Assembly: GCF_009806555.1 (NCBI RefSeq)
Contig: NZ_VUOK01000064.1
Location: forward strand, 62,281 to 126,280
From: Methylobacterium sp. 2A
Lineage (GTDB): Bacteria; Pseudomonadota; Alphaproteobacteria; Rhizobiales; Beijerinckiaceae
Length of the DNA: 64,000 bases
Direction: 5' to 3'
A program made the position numbers and the translations under genes. This document shows, piece by piece, positions 18,118-26,574 of the stretch. The notes under the pieces are model-generated. The model saw only the letters and a program-made list of their open reading frames with translations, had not been told where the DNA came from and did not search any database. Numbering within the stretch: the stretch's first letter is position 1; every line of letters begins with the position of its first letter.

Positions 18118-19278
18118 TCACGCGGCGGTGCGGCGCTCGACCATCCGGGCCAGGAACGCGCTGCCGACCGGGATGATCGAATCGTCGAAGTTGTAGCCGG
18201 CATTGTGCAGGCCGGGGCCGGGATTGGCGCCGAGCCAGACATAGGCGCCGGGCACCGCCAGGGTCATGTCGGCGAAATCCTCGCTGCCCATCTTCGGCGT
18301 GACGTTCGTCTCGACCATGTCGGCCCCGAGCAGTTCGGTCGCAACCTCGGTGGCGGCCGCGGCCTGCTCCGGGGCGTTCTCCAGCACGGAGAACACGTCC
18401 TGCAGATCGACCGTGACCTCGGCGCCGTAAGCCGTGGCGAAGCCCGCCGCCAGCTCACGCATGCGGGTGCCGGCAAGCGCCCGGATCTCCTTGTCGAAGG
18501 TGCGGATCGTGCCGGCGAGATGCGCCGTCTCCGGGATCACGTTGTAGGCCGAGCCCGCCTCGATCCGGGTGATCGACAGCACGATCGACTTCAGCGGGTC
18601 GGCGTTGCGCGAGACGATCGATTGCAGTGCCTGGGCGAGCCCGGTGGCGATGATGATCGGATCGGTGCCCCGGTGCGGCTGGGCGGCGTGGATGCCCTTG
18701 CCGCGGATATGGATGTCGAAGAAGTCCGCCGCCGCCATGATCGGGCCCGGCCGCAGCTTGATCGTGCCGGCGCCGCCGCCGGGCTGATTGTGCAGGCCGT
18801 AGATCTCGTCGCAGGGGAATTTCTCGAAGAGACCGTCCTTCAGCATGGCCCGGGCGCCGCCGCGGCCCTCCTCGGCGGGCTGGAACACGAAAACCGCCGT
18901 GCCGTCGAAGTTGCGCGTCTCCGAGAGGTAGCGCGCGGCGCCGAGCAGCATCGTGGTGTGGCCGTCATGGCCGCAGGCGTGCATCTTGCCCGCATAGGTC
19001 GAGCGGTAGGGGAGGTTGGTCTCCTCCTCGATCGGCAGGGCGTCCATGTCGGCGCGCAGGCCGATCCGGCGGCCGTTGTCGGTGCGGCCCTTGAGCAGAC
19101 CCACGACGCCGGTGCCGCCGATCCCGCGATGCACCTCGCAGCCGAGCTTCTCCAGCATCTCGGCGACGATGCCGGACGTGCGCACCTCCTCGAAGCCGAG
19201 CTCGGGATGGGCGTGGAGATCGCGGCGGAGCGCCGTCAGCTCGTCGGCATAGGCCTTGATGTGGTCGATCGGACTCAT
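18118..19278 (-). CDS. M20D-family amidohydrolase (hippurate hydrolase/amino-acid aminoacylase type)
   Basis: 386-residue cytoplasmic metallo-amidase that releases amino acids from N-acylated forms. M20D features are intact: LRRDLHAHPELGFEE, LRADMDALPIEEET, metal-binding CGHDGHTTMLLGAA, VFQPAEEGRGGARAM and the late MGSEDFADM. The dimerisation domain lies at about 180-290. Its start lies 3 bases after the stop of the FemAB-like gene, so the two form an operon. The natural substrate is not shown by the sequence. Confidence 0.9.
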   Translation of the reverse strand: MSPIDHIKAYADELTALRRDLHAHPELGFEEVRTSGIVAEMLEKLGCEVHRGIGGTGVVGLLKGRTDNGRRIGLRADMDALPIEEETNLPYRSTYAGKMHACGHDGHTTMLLGAARYLSETRNFDGTAVFVFQPAEEGRGGARAMLKDGLFEKFPCDEIYGLHNQPGGGAGTIKLRPGPIMAAADFFDIHIRGKGIHAAQPHRGTDPIIIATGLAQALQSIVSRNADPLKSIVLSITRIEAGSAYNVIPETAHLAGTIRTFDKEIRALAGTRMRELAAGFATAYGAEVTVDLQDVFSVLENAPEQAAAATEVATELLGADMVETNVTPKMGSEDFADMTLAVPGAYVWLGANPGPGLHNAGYNFDDSIIPVGSAFLARMVERRTAA

Positions 19279-19281
19279 GTC

Positions 19282-20544
19282 TCAGGCACTCTCGGGGGTA
19301 GAGGTCGGGGTGGGCTCCGCGCCATCACAAGTGGCGCCGCCCTCCGTGCGCCGGAACGGCGTCAGCGTGTCAAGGACGTCCACCGCCTCGGCGACGTGGG
19401 CGCGCTCGCGCTGCAAGTAGTCGGCCACCGCGCGGCGGAGCGCCGGGTCGGCGATGTCGTGGGCCGAGTGCATCAGAACCGGCCGGTAGCCGCGGGCGAG
19501 CTTGTGCTCCCCCTGCGCGCCGGCCTCGACCCGCTTCAGGCCCCTGTGAATCGCGAAATCGATCGCCTGATAGTAGCAGACCTCGAAGTGCAGGAAGGGA
19601 TGGTCCTCGATGCAGCCCCAGTTGCGGCCGTAAAGGGCCGTGTCGCCGATCAAATTGATCGCGCCCGCGATGTAGTCGCCCGACCGCTTGGCCATCACCA
19701 GCAGCACGCGGTCGGCCATGCGCTCGGACAGGAGCGAGAAGAATTTGCGGTTGAGGTAGGGCCGGCCCCATTTCCGCGAGCCCGTGTCCATGTAGAAGGC
19801 GTAGAACGCGTCCCAGTGGGCCTCGGTGATGTCGGCGCCGGTCAGGTGCTCGACCGTGATGCCGGGTGAGAGCGCGTCGCGGCGCTCCTTGCGGATGTTC
19901 TTCCGTTTCCGCGAGGCGAGGGCGGCGAGGAAGTCGTCGAACGTCGCGTAGCCGTCATTCTCCCAGTGGAACTGCTGGTCGGTGCGCTGGAGGAAGCCCG
20001 CGGCGCCGGCCCGGTCCCACTCGGCCTCGCGCATGAAGGTGACGTGGATCGAAGAGGCCTTGGTCTCGCTCCGGAGCGCCCGCAGGCCGGCGACCAGCCC
20101 GGCCGTGGCCTCGTCCGGATCGGCCCCCGGCGCGATCAGGAAGCGTGGGCCGGTGACCGGCGTGAACGGGATGCTCACCTGAAGCTTCGGGTAATAGGAG
20201 CCGCCGGCCCGCTCGTAGGCGTCGGCCCAGCCATGGTCGAAGACGTACTCGCCCTGGCTGTGCGATTTCAGATAGCAGGGCACCACGCCGAGCCGCTCGC
20301 CGTCGCGCTCGACCGAGACGTGGAGCGGCAGCCAGCCGGTCCGGCGCGAGACGCAGCCCGAATCCTCCAGCGCCGACAGGAAGGCATAGGAGACGAAGGG
20401 GTTGTGGGTCTCGTCGCCGGCCGCGAGCGTCTCGGGGGAGAAGGCGCAGGCATCCCAATCCGCCGAGCCGATCTCCTTCAATCCGGGCAGCGCCCGCACG
20501 GTGAGCGTGGGGGTTTCCGGCGTCGGCCCGGGTGCTTGCTTCAT
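19282..20544 (-). CDS. FemAB/GNAT-like acetyltransferase family protein (PF04339/COG3146 type)
   Basis: 420 residues. Family hallmarks: NPFVSYAFLSALEDSGC, a HWENDGYATFDDFLAALASR segment followed by KRKNIRKERRD, and AHWDAFYAFYMDTGSRKWGR. Proteins of this family have a double GNAT fold and are often labelled peptidoglycan-biosynthesis or N-acetyltransferase proteins, without firm function. It is the first gene of a two-gene unit with the M20D amidohydrolase. Confidence 0.85.
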   Translation of the reverse strand: MKQAPGPTPETPTLTVRALPGLKEIGSADWDACAFSPETLAAGDETHNPFVSYAFLSALEDSGCVSRRTGWLPLHVSVERDGERLGVVPCYLKSHSQGEYVFDHGWADAYERAGGSYYPKLQVSIPFTPVTGPRFLIAPGADPDEATAGLVAGLRALRSETKASSIHVTFMREAEWDRAGAAGFLQRTDQQFHWENDGYATFDDFLAALASRKRKNIRKERRDALSPGITVEHLTGADITEAHWDAFYAFYMDTGSRKWGRPYLNRKFFSLLSERMADRVLLVMAKRSGDYIAGAINLIGDTALYGRNWGCIEDHPFLHFEVCYYQAIDFAIHRGLKRVEAGAQGEHKLARGYRPVLMHSAHDIADPALRRAVADYLQRERAHVAEAVDVLDTLTPFRRTEGGATCDGAEPTPTSTPESA

Positions 20545-20675
20545 GGAGACGAGTCTAATCCCTGCCCGGGCGGGGGCAAGCGGGCGGATGCGCGCGGCAG
20601 GAATGGCGGCCTTGTCAGACGGGGGCAGACGTCACACCATCGGGTCTTGGGAATCCGGGACCGAACTGCATTCCC

Positions 20676-21083
20676 ATGACCCGGCACGCCGCAGACCTCG
20701 CGATCCACACGGGCACCGACCAGCATCCGCCGGACGATTTCGCCGAGGACGTGCTGTGCGAGATGAGCAATCTCGACACGCAGGATACCAACGTCCCCGG
20801 CACGATCTTCGTCTCGACCGCGCTCGGTTCTCACGGGCCGCGGGTGAAGTGGTATCCCGACCGGGCCGGGCGGACGCTCCCTTGCCTGATCGTTTCCATC
20901 GAAGCTGCTCCGAAGGTCCAGGACGATTTTGTCCGGACGCCGGCTTCCCGAGCGGCTGCGCCGCTGGTCGTCGCTTGGGTGCGCCTGAACCCTGTCGCGC
21001 TGCTCGAATTCTGGGCGAGCGGCGCATCGTGGACGCGCCGCGAGGTCGCGGCCTTCCTCGATGGTCTGCACAAGCTGCCCTGA
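20676..21083 (+). CDS. Hypothetical protein
   Basis: 135 residues from ATG 20676. A mixed alpha/beta segment (LGSHGPRVKWYPDRAGRTLP, then SIEAAPKVQDDFVR) ends in a short helix (WTRREVAAFLDGLHKL). No signal or membrane segment. The pattern SNLDTQDTNVPGTIFVST...HGPRVKW resembles small proteins often encoded near HTH genes; an HTH protein gene lies next to it on the other strand (21116-21313). Function unknown. Confidence 0.65.
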   Translation: MTRHAADLAIHTGTDQHPPDDFAEDVLCEMSNLDTQDTNVPGTIFVSTALGSHGPRVKWYPDRAGRTLPCLIVSIEAAPKVQDDFVRTPASRAAAPLVVAWVRLNPVALLEFWASGASWTRREVAAFLDGLHKLP

Positions 21084-21115
21084 GGCTCCGTCGGGTCCCG
21101 AGTCGCGACAGGCCT

Positions 21116-21313
21116 TCAGGCCGCGGTGGCAGGCGGGTTCAGCGCCCGCTTCGCAGTCTCCGGCTCGCGATCCAAGATGTCGAACAAGGCCCGGATGCCA
21201 CTCGGCAACGCGGTGCGGCGCGGCTCCCAATTCCGATAGGTCGCCACCGGCACGCCGATCGGTGCAGCCAAGCGCGCCTGCGTGAAACCGAAGCGTTCGG
21301 CCGGTCGCCTCAC
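21116..21313 (-). CDS. Small XRE-type HTH protein
   Basis: 65 residues if started at GTG 21313, which overlaps the TGA of the phosphodiesterase gene as GTGA. HTH core FGFTQARLAAPIGVPVATYR, then NWEPRRTALPSGIRALFDIL. The first helix is short, so this may be either a minimal DNA-binding protein or the remnant of a longer one. The frame upstream has no better start and continues as shadow of the phosphodiesterase. Confidence 0.6.
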   Translation of the reverse strand: MRRPAERFGFTQARLAAPIGVPVATYRNWEPRRTALPSGIRALFDILDREPETAKRALNPPATAA

Positions 21314-22056
21314 GGCACGAAGCCCTCGAACACCATCTGGTCCGCATGTGCGCCCGCACGGGCGCGCTGGTCCTCGGTCCGGACCGTCCAGGCCATGACC
21401 GGGATCCGCCCGAGCAGCCGGCAGAGATAGGTCGGCGCGCAGGGCAGGTCGTCCACGCGCCAGGACAGGAAGTCGGGCCGGGTCTCGGCGAAGTGCAGAA
21501 GGTTGGAGAGGGCCAGCCGCAGACTCGGCGGCAGCGCCGCGTAGGCGGGATCGTCCTGGGTCGTCTCCGCCACGATCCCGCGCGGGATTTGCGGACAGAG
21601 GTCGCGCAGCGCCGCGACCACCTGCGGATCGAAGGATTTGAGCGCCACCGGCCCCGTATAGGCCTTGGTCACCTCGGCGGCGCGGGTGGCCAGCCGCAAG
21701 TCGCCGTCGTAGCGGGACTTCACCTCGATCACCACCGGCACCGCCCCGGCCACCGCGGTCAGGAAGGCCGGCAGGGTCGGGATCGTCTCCGCGGTCCCGC
21801 CGACCGTGAGCGTCCCGAGATCGGAGGCCGATCGCTCCGCCACCGCCTCGCTCGCCCCGGTCAGGCGGCCGAGGGTGGAATCGTGGAACACCATCGCCTC
21901 GCCGTCGGCACTGAGCTGAACGTCGCATTCGATGGCGAAGCCGCCGGCCACGGCCGCCCGGGCCGCGGCCAGCGTGTTCTCCGGCCGGCCCGCCGCCCGA
22001 TCGTGCAGCCCGCGATGGGCGATCGGCCGCGCGGTCAGCCAGTCCGGCGCCGCCAT
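21310..22056 (-). CDS. Glycerophosphodiester phosphodiesterase
   Basis: 248 residues from ATG 22056 (MAAPDWLTARPIAHRGLHDR). Hydrolyses glycerophosphodiesters to glycerol-3-phosphate and an alcohol. The GDPD motifs are present: HRG with ENTLAAARAAVAGG, then ECDVQLSADGEAMVFHDSTL and VIEVKSR. No signal peptide, so a cytoplasmic form. Begins 2 bases after the ridA stop; the downstream HTH gene overlaps its stop. Confidence 0.9.
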   Translation of the reverse strand: MAAPDWLTARPIAHRGLHDRAAGRPENTLAAARAAVAGGFAIECDVQLSADGEAMVFHDSTLGRLTGASEAVAERSASDLGTLTVGGTAETIPTLPAFLTAVAGAVPVVIEVKSRYDGDLRLATRAAEVTKAYTGPVALKSFDPQVVAALRDLCPQIPRGIVAETTQDDPAYAALPPSLRLALSNLLHFAETRPDFLSWRVDDLPCAPTYLCRLLGRIPVMAWTVRTEDQRARAGAHADQMVFEGFVP

Positions 22057-22058
22057 CG

Positions 22059-22532
22059 TCAGCGGACCTCGAAGAGCGCCTCGACCTCGACGGCCGCGTC
22101 GAGGGGCAATTCCGCCACGCCGACCGTGGACCGCGCATGGCGGCCCCGGTCGCCCAGGAGCTCGACCATCAGGTCGGAGGCGCCGTTCATCACCCCGGCC
22201 ACCGCCGAGAAGCCCGGCGCCGCGTTGATGAAGCCGCCGAGGCGGATGCACTGGACCACGGCGCGGTCGAGATCCCCCACCGCGGCCTCGAGCTGGGCGA
22301 GGACGTTCAGGGCGCAGAGCCGGGCCGCTTCCTTGCCGGCCTCCGCCGAGACGCTGCCGCCGACCTTGCCCTTGTGTTCGGCCGCGATGGCGCCGTCGGC
22401 GCCGAAGCAGATCTGGCCGGAGATGACGACGAGGCTGCCCGCGCGCACGAAGGGCACGTAGTTGGCGACCGGCGCCGCCGCCTTCGGCAGGGTGAGTCCG
22501 AGCGCCTTCAGGCGTTCCTTGATCGTGCTCAT
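22059..22532 (-). CDS. RidA-family (YjgF/YER057c) protein, cytoplasmic
   Basis: 157 residues from ATG 22532 (MSTIKERLKALGLTLP). Likely hydrolyses reactive 2-aminoacrylate/imine products of PLP enzymes. The conserved Arg lies in HARSTVGVAELPLDAAVEVE and the Gly-rich segment is SGQICFGADGAI. It belongs to the longer RidA subgroup (LGLTLP...N-Y-x-P-F-V). It is the first gene of a ridA-phosphodiesterase-HTH unit. A second, secreted RidA is encoded at 44598. Confidence 0.9.
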   Translation of the reverse strand: MSTIKERLKALGLTLPKAAAPVANYVPFVRAGSLVVISGQICFGADGAIAAEHKGKVGGSVSAEAGKEAARLCALNVLAQLEAAVGDLDRAVVQCIRLGGFINAAPGFSAVAGVMNGASDLMVELLGDRGRHARSTVGVAELPLDAAVEVEALFEVR

Positions 22533-22683
22533 CGCAAAACTCCCGCGCTGATCGAAACCGCCCGATGCTGGAGCATGGCCGGCCCCCGTCACGCAAGGGG
22601 GCGCAGTCCTTGCAGCGGGTAGAAATCGGGTGTTCCGAAGCACCGCGCAGAGCTGCCGCGCGGGTGCGGTGACCATTGAATCG

Positions 22684-22712
22684 TTGACAGGGCCGCGCTC
22701 TTTCATAGTAAT
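22684..22712 (+). promoter_or_regulatory. Likely sigma-70 promoter of argD
   Basis: A perfect -35 TTGACA (22684-22689), a 17-base spacer and a -10 AGTAAT (22707-22712, 4 of 6 matches) lie upstream of argD. The start of transcription would be near 22719, giving a leader of about 77 bases. Confidence 0.6.
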
Positions 22713-22719
22713 CGCGCGC

Positions 22720-22752
22720 GTGCCGCCCCTGACTGAGGCGGCACTTTCATTT
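22720..22752 (+). promoter_or_regulatory. Leader hairpin at the argD 5' end
   Basis: Perfect 8-bp stem GTGCCGCC/GGCGGCAC around a 9-base loop, followed by TTTCATTT. It sits right at the predicted transcript start, 43 bases before argD. It could be an attenuator or a stabilising 5' hairpin. Confidence 0.5.
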
Positions 22753-22795
22753 GGAGCCGGCTAACGCCTGCTTCGGGATCGATTGAAGAACGGAG

Positions 22796-23995
22796 ATGGG
22801 ACCCGTGACGTCAGCCCTTCTGCCGACCTATGTCCGCGCGCCGCTCGCCTTCGAGCGCGGCGAAGGCGCTTGGCTGGTGACGGAGGGCGGGGAGCGATAC
22901 CTCGATTTCGGCGCCGGCATCGCCGTCAACGCGCTGGGCCACGCCCATCCCCACCTCGTCGGCGCGCTGACCGAGCAGGCGAATCGGATCTGGCACACCT
23001 CGAACCTGTTCGAGATCCCCGGCGGCGAGCGGCTCGGCCAGCGCTTCGTCGACGCGACCTTCGCGGACGTGGTGTTCTTCTGCAATTCGGGCGCCGAGGC
23101 CAACGAGGCGGCGATCAAGATCGCCCGCAAGTATCACGCGGCCGGCGGCCATCCCGAGCGCTTCCGGATCGTCACCTTCGCGGGCGCCTTTCACGGGCGG
23201 ACGCTGGCGACCCTCGCGGCCGGCGGCCAGCAGAAGTACATGGAGGGCTTCGGGCCCAAGGTCGGGGGCTTCGATCAGGTCCCCGCCGGCGACTGGGCGG
23301 CGCTCGAGGCCGTGATCGGGCCGGAGACGGCGGCGCTGATGATCGAGCCGATCCAGGGCGAGGGCGGCGTGCGGGTGATTCCCACCGCGGATCTCCGCCG
23401 CCTGCGCGAGATCTGCGATGCCAACGGCCTGCTCCTGATCATGGACGAGGTCCAGACCGGCATCGGCCGCACCGGCAAGTTGTTCGCGCATGAATGGTCG
23501 GGCATCACGCCGGACATCATGAGCGCCGCCAAGGGCATCGGCGGCGGCTTCCCGATGGGCGCCTGCCTCGCCACGCGCGAGGCCGCCCGGGGCATGACCG
23601 CCGGCACGCACGGCACCACCTTCGGCGGCAACCCGCTCGCCATGGCGGTGGGCAACGCCGTACTGGATGTGGTGCTGGGCGAGGGCTTCCTCGATCGGGT
23701 CGCCCGCTCGGGCCTGCTTCTGAAGCAGAAGCTCGCGGCCCTGCGCGATCGCCATCCGCACGTCTTCGAAGAGATCCGCGGCGAGGGGCTGATGCTCGGC
23801 CTCAAGCTCGGCGTGCCGAACACCGACTTCGCCGCCGCCGCGCGCGACGCCCATCTGCTGGTCATCCCGGCGGGCGACAACATCGTCCGCCTGCTGCCGC
23901 CGCTGACCATCGGCGAGGCCGAGATCGACGAAGCGGTCCGGCGCCTCGACACGGCCGCATCCGGATTCGAGGCCGTGCGCGGCGCGGCCGAGTAG
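22796..23995 (+). CDS. argD: Acetylornithine aminotransferase
   Basis: PLP-dependent class III aminotransferase of arginine synthesis, 399 residues. ATG 22796 is used; GTG 22805 is possible. Cofactor features: FFCNSGAEANEAAIKIAR, PIQGEGGVRVI, the metal-free Asp of LLIMDEVQTGIGRTG and the Schiff-base Lys in MSAAKGIGGGFPMGA. It is followed by argF and hslO in the order usual for Rhizobiales. In such bacteria ArgD may also serve in lysine synthesis; this is not shown here. Confidence 0.93.
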   Translation: MGPVTSALLPTYVRAPLAFERGEGAWLVTEGGERYLDFGAGIAVNALGHAHPHLVGALTEQANRIWHTSNLFEIPGGERLGQRFVDATFADVVFFCNSGAEANEAAIKIARKYHAAGGHPERFRIVTFAGAFHGRTLATLAAGGQQKYMEGFGPKVGGFDQVPAGDWAALEAVIGPETAALMIEPIQGEGGVRVIPTADLRRLREICDANGLLLIMDEVQTGIGRTGKLFAHEWSGITPDIMSAAKGIGGGFPMGACLATREAARGMTAGTHGTTFGGNPLAMAVGNAVLDVVLGEGFLDRVARSGLLLKQKLAALRDRHPHVFEEIRGEGLMLGLKLGVPNTDFAAAARDAHLLVIPAGDNIVRLLPPLTIGEAEIDEAVRRLDTAASGFEAVRGAAE

Positions 23996-24022
23996 GCGCG
24001 GCTTCCCAGAGACCGTCGAACA

Positions 24023-24047
24023 CCGCCCGCCGCCCCGCGGCGGGCGG
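24023..24047 (+). terminator. G/C-rich hairpin after argD
   Basis: Perfect 11-bp stem CCGCCCGCCGC / GCGGCGGGCGG around a CCC loop, 28 bases after the argD stop codon. No T tract follows, so it may act as a pause or RNA-end stabiliser rather than a full terminator. Confidence 0.5.
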
Positions 24048-24166
24048 CCCGAAGCGTTTCCGGACACGGTCGATTCCGCCGTGTTGGACGGAAAGGCCCC
24101 TGTTAGGAGATAGAGTGCGGTTCATGATCAGGTGATCGTTGAGCAGACTCTAGTTATTGTGACGCG

Positions 24167-25147
24167 ATGAAAGCCCAGATGAATGGCCGGGCGAAGGCCC
24201 CGGCCCCGCACCTGACCGGTGCCGGCCCCCGTCATTTCCTTGATCTCAAGGATTTCTCCGGGGCGGAGCTACGCCGGGTCCTGGATGCCAGCGCGGCCAT
24301 CAAGGCGCTGCGCCGCAAGGGCGAGCGGGCCGCCGACCGGCCGCTGACGGGCAAGACCCTGGCGATGGTGTTCGACCGGCCCTCGACCCGCACCCGCGTC
24401 TCGTTCGACGTGGCCATGCGCGAGCTCGGCGGCGAGACGCTGATGCTCACGGGCTCCGAGATGCAGCTCGGCCGCGGCGAGACCATCGGCGACACCGCGC
24501 AGGTCCTGTCCCGCTTCGTCGACGCGATCATGATCCGCATCCTCGATCACGGGCAGATGCTGGAGCTGGCCGAGCACGCCACCGTGCCGGTGATCAACGC
24601 GCTCACCAAGGTCTCGCACCCCTGCCAGATCATGGCGGATGTGCTGACCTTCGAGGAGCATCGTGGGCCGATCAAGGGCCGCACCGTGGCGTGGTCGGGG
24701 GATTCCAACAACGTGCTGGCGAGCTGGGTCCACGCCGCCGCGCGGTTCGACTTCACCCTCAACGTCGCGAGCCCGCCCGAGCTGGCGCCCCCGCCCGCGC
24801 TGATCGCCTGGGCCAAGCAGGAGGGCGCGAAGCTCAACGTCACCACGGACGCCTTCGCGGCCGTGGACGGTGCGGATGCGGTGGTGACGGATTGCTGGGT
24901 CTCGATGGGCGACGACGACGAGGCCCACCGGCACAACCTGCTGAGCCCGTATCAGGTCAACGCCAAGCTGATGGCGGCCGCGAACCCGGACGCGATCTTC
25001 ATGCATTGCCTGCCCGCCCACCGCGGCGAGGAGGTGACCGCCGAGGTGATGGACGGCCCGCGCTCGGTCGTGTTCGACGAGGCCGAGAACCGCCTGCACG
25101 CGCAGAAGGGCATCCTGGCCTGGTGCCTGCGCGCGGCCGGGCTCTGA
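24167..25147 (+). CDS. argF: Ornithine carbamoyltransferase
   Basis: 326 residues; makes citrulline from ornithine and carbamoyl phosphate. The carbamoyl-phosphate site is FDRPSTRTRVSFDVAMRELG, and HPCQIMADVLTFEEHRG and ornithine-side HCLPAHRGEEV are intact. A 20-residue N-terminal extension precedes PRHFLDLKDFSG. The A/T-rich run TAGTTATTG just upstream of ATG 24167 is a possible -10. Follows argD by 171 bases. Confidence 0.95.
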   Translation: MKAQMNGRAKAPAPHLTGAGPRHFLDLKDFSGAELRRVLDASAAIKALRRKGERAADRPLTGKTLAMVFDRPSTRTRVSFDVAMRELGGETLMLTGSEMQLGRGETIGDTAQVLSRFVDAIMIRILDHGQMLELAEHATVPVINALTKVSHPCQIMADVLTFEEHRGPIKGRTVAWSGDSNNVLASWVHAAARFDFTLNVASPPELAPPPALIAWAKQEGAKLNVTTDAFAAVDGADAVVTDCWVSMGDDDEAHRHNLLSPYQVNAKLMAAANPDAIFMHCLPAHRGEEVTAEVMDGPRSVVFDEAENRLHAQKGILAWCLRAAGL

Positions 25148-25378
25148 GGCCGGGCTCGCGCGCGCGGCCTCGGCACACCATATGGGGTGAAGCGGGCGGC
25201 GTGCGCGGCCCGTATCCCCATCACGGCTGCCGACAGGCGGCACCCCGGCGAGGCTGTGGCGCGACGCGTCCGTCCTCCCACGGGGCGCGGGCGGGGTGAG
25301 GATCGCTCCGTTCAGGCTCGCCCCTCACGCCGCTCGGCGCCCATGGCACATCGAACCGGCGCATCGATCGGAGAGGGC

Positions 25379-26404
25379 ATGAGTTCAGGAACCCCGTCGC
25401 ATTCGGAGGCCGCGCAGGCCGGCAACGGCCATGCGGGCGGCGACGACGCCGTGCTGCCCTTCGCCGTGGAGGCGCTGGACGTGCGCGGGCGCGTGGTCCG
25501 GCTCGGCCCCGCCGTGGACACGATCCTGCGCCGGCACGGCTATCCGGATCCGGTGGCGCGGCTGCTCGGCGAGGCGGCGGCGCTGACGGTGCTGCTCGGC
25601 TCCTCGCTCAAGTTCGAGGGCCGGTTCCAGCTCCAGACCAAGACCGACGGGCCGGTGGCGATGATCGTGGTCGATTTCGAAGCCCCCGATCGCCTGCGCG
25701 CCACCGCGCGCTTCGAGACCGAGCGCGTCGCCGCCCTCGGCTCCGGCCCGCTCAAGGATGCCGATCTGATCGGCACCGGGCATCTCGCCATGACCATCGA
25801 CCAGGGGACCACGGCCAGCCGCTACCAGGGCGTCGTGGCGCTCGAAGGCCAGAGCCTGGAGGAGGCCGCGCACCAGTATTTCCGCCAGTCCGAGCAGATC
25901 CCCACCCAGGTCCGCCTCGCGGTCGCCGAGGCCGTGGAGGAGGGGGCCGGGCATTGGCGGGCCGGTGGGCTGCTCGTGCAGTTCCTGCCGCAGTCGATCG
26001 ACCGCGCCCGCCTCGCCGACCTGCCGCCCGGCGACATCCCGGAGGGGCACGCGCATCTCTCGGGCCAGGCTCCTGAGGACGACGCCTGGGTCGAGGCGCG
26101 CTCCCTCGTCGCCACGATCGAGGATCACGAACTGGTCGATCCCAACCTGTCGAGCGAACGGCTGCTCTATCGGCTGTTCCACGAGCGCGGCGTGCGCGTC
26201 TTCGATCGCCAGCCCGTGCGGGAAACCTGCCGCTGCTCGCGCGAGCGGGTGATGGGCATGATCCGCTCGTTCTCGCCGCAGGAGCGGCGCGACATGGTGG
26301 CGGATGACGGGCGCATCGTCATCACCTGCGAGTTCTGCTCCCGGCGCTACGAACTCGACCCGCAGACGGTCGAAGCCGAGATCGCGGACCAGCCGAAGCA
26401 GTAG
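25379..26404 (+). CDS. hslO: Redox-regulated chaperone Hsp33
   Basis: 341 residues from ATG 25379, chosen because the sequence upstream in this frame is Arg/Pro-rich shadow. Cytoplasmic holdase activated by oxidation. The N-terminal core (LLGSSLKFEGRFQLQTKTDG, about 80-100) precedes the C-terminal zinc switch: ETCRCSRERV and ITCEFCSRRY, the CxC...CxxC pattern. The gene follows argF, a common pairing in alphaproteobacteria. Confidence 0.94.
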   Translation: MSSGTPSHSEAAQAGNGHAGGDDAVLPFAVEALDVRGRVVRLGPAVDTILRRHGYPDPVARLLGEAAALTVLLGSSLKFEGRFQLQTKTDGPVAMIVVDFEAPDRLRATARFETERVAALGSGPLKDADLIGTGHLAMTIDQGTTASRYQGVVALEGQSLEEAAHQYFRQSEQIPTQVRLAVAEAVEEGAGHWRAGGLLVQFLPQSIDRARLADLPPGDIPEGHAHLSGQAPEDDAWVEARSLVATIEDHELVDPNLSSERLLYRLFHERGVRVFDRQPVRETCRCSRERVMGMIRSFSPQERRDMVADDGRIVITCEFCSRRYELDPQTVEAEIADQPKQ

Positions 26405-26574
26405 AATCCGACCTCGCTATCGATTGCCCAGGCTTTCGCCGCACTCTTACGGCCAAGCTTTGCCCGCGAAACGCAGTAATATCCGTATTCGTTGCGCGAA
26501 TTTTTCAGGAGCCTGACCAGAACCGTTTCCGGACCTTCGACGTTGCGTGGCAGAATCAACATCGGAGGTACGTC

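Noticed and set aside
17719..19869. 716-codon open frame on the + strand
   Set aside because: It lies opposite the amidohydrolase and FemAB-like genes; it has no domain pattern and is rich in Arg, His and Gly, as reverse shadows in this genome are.
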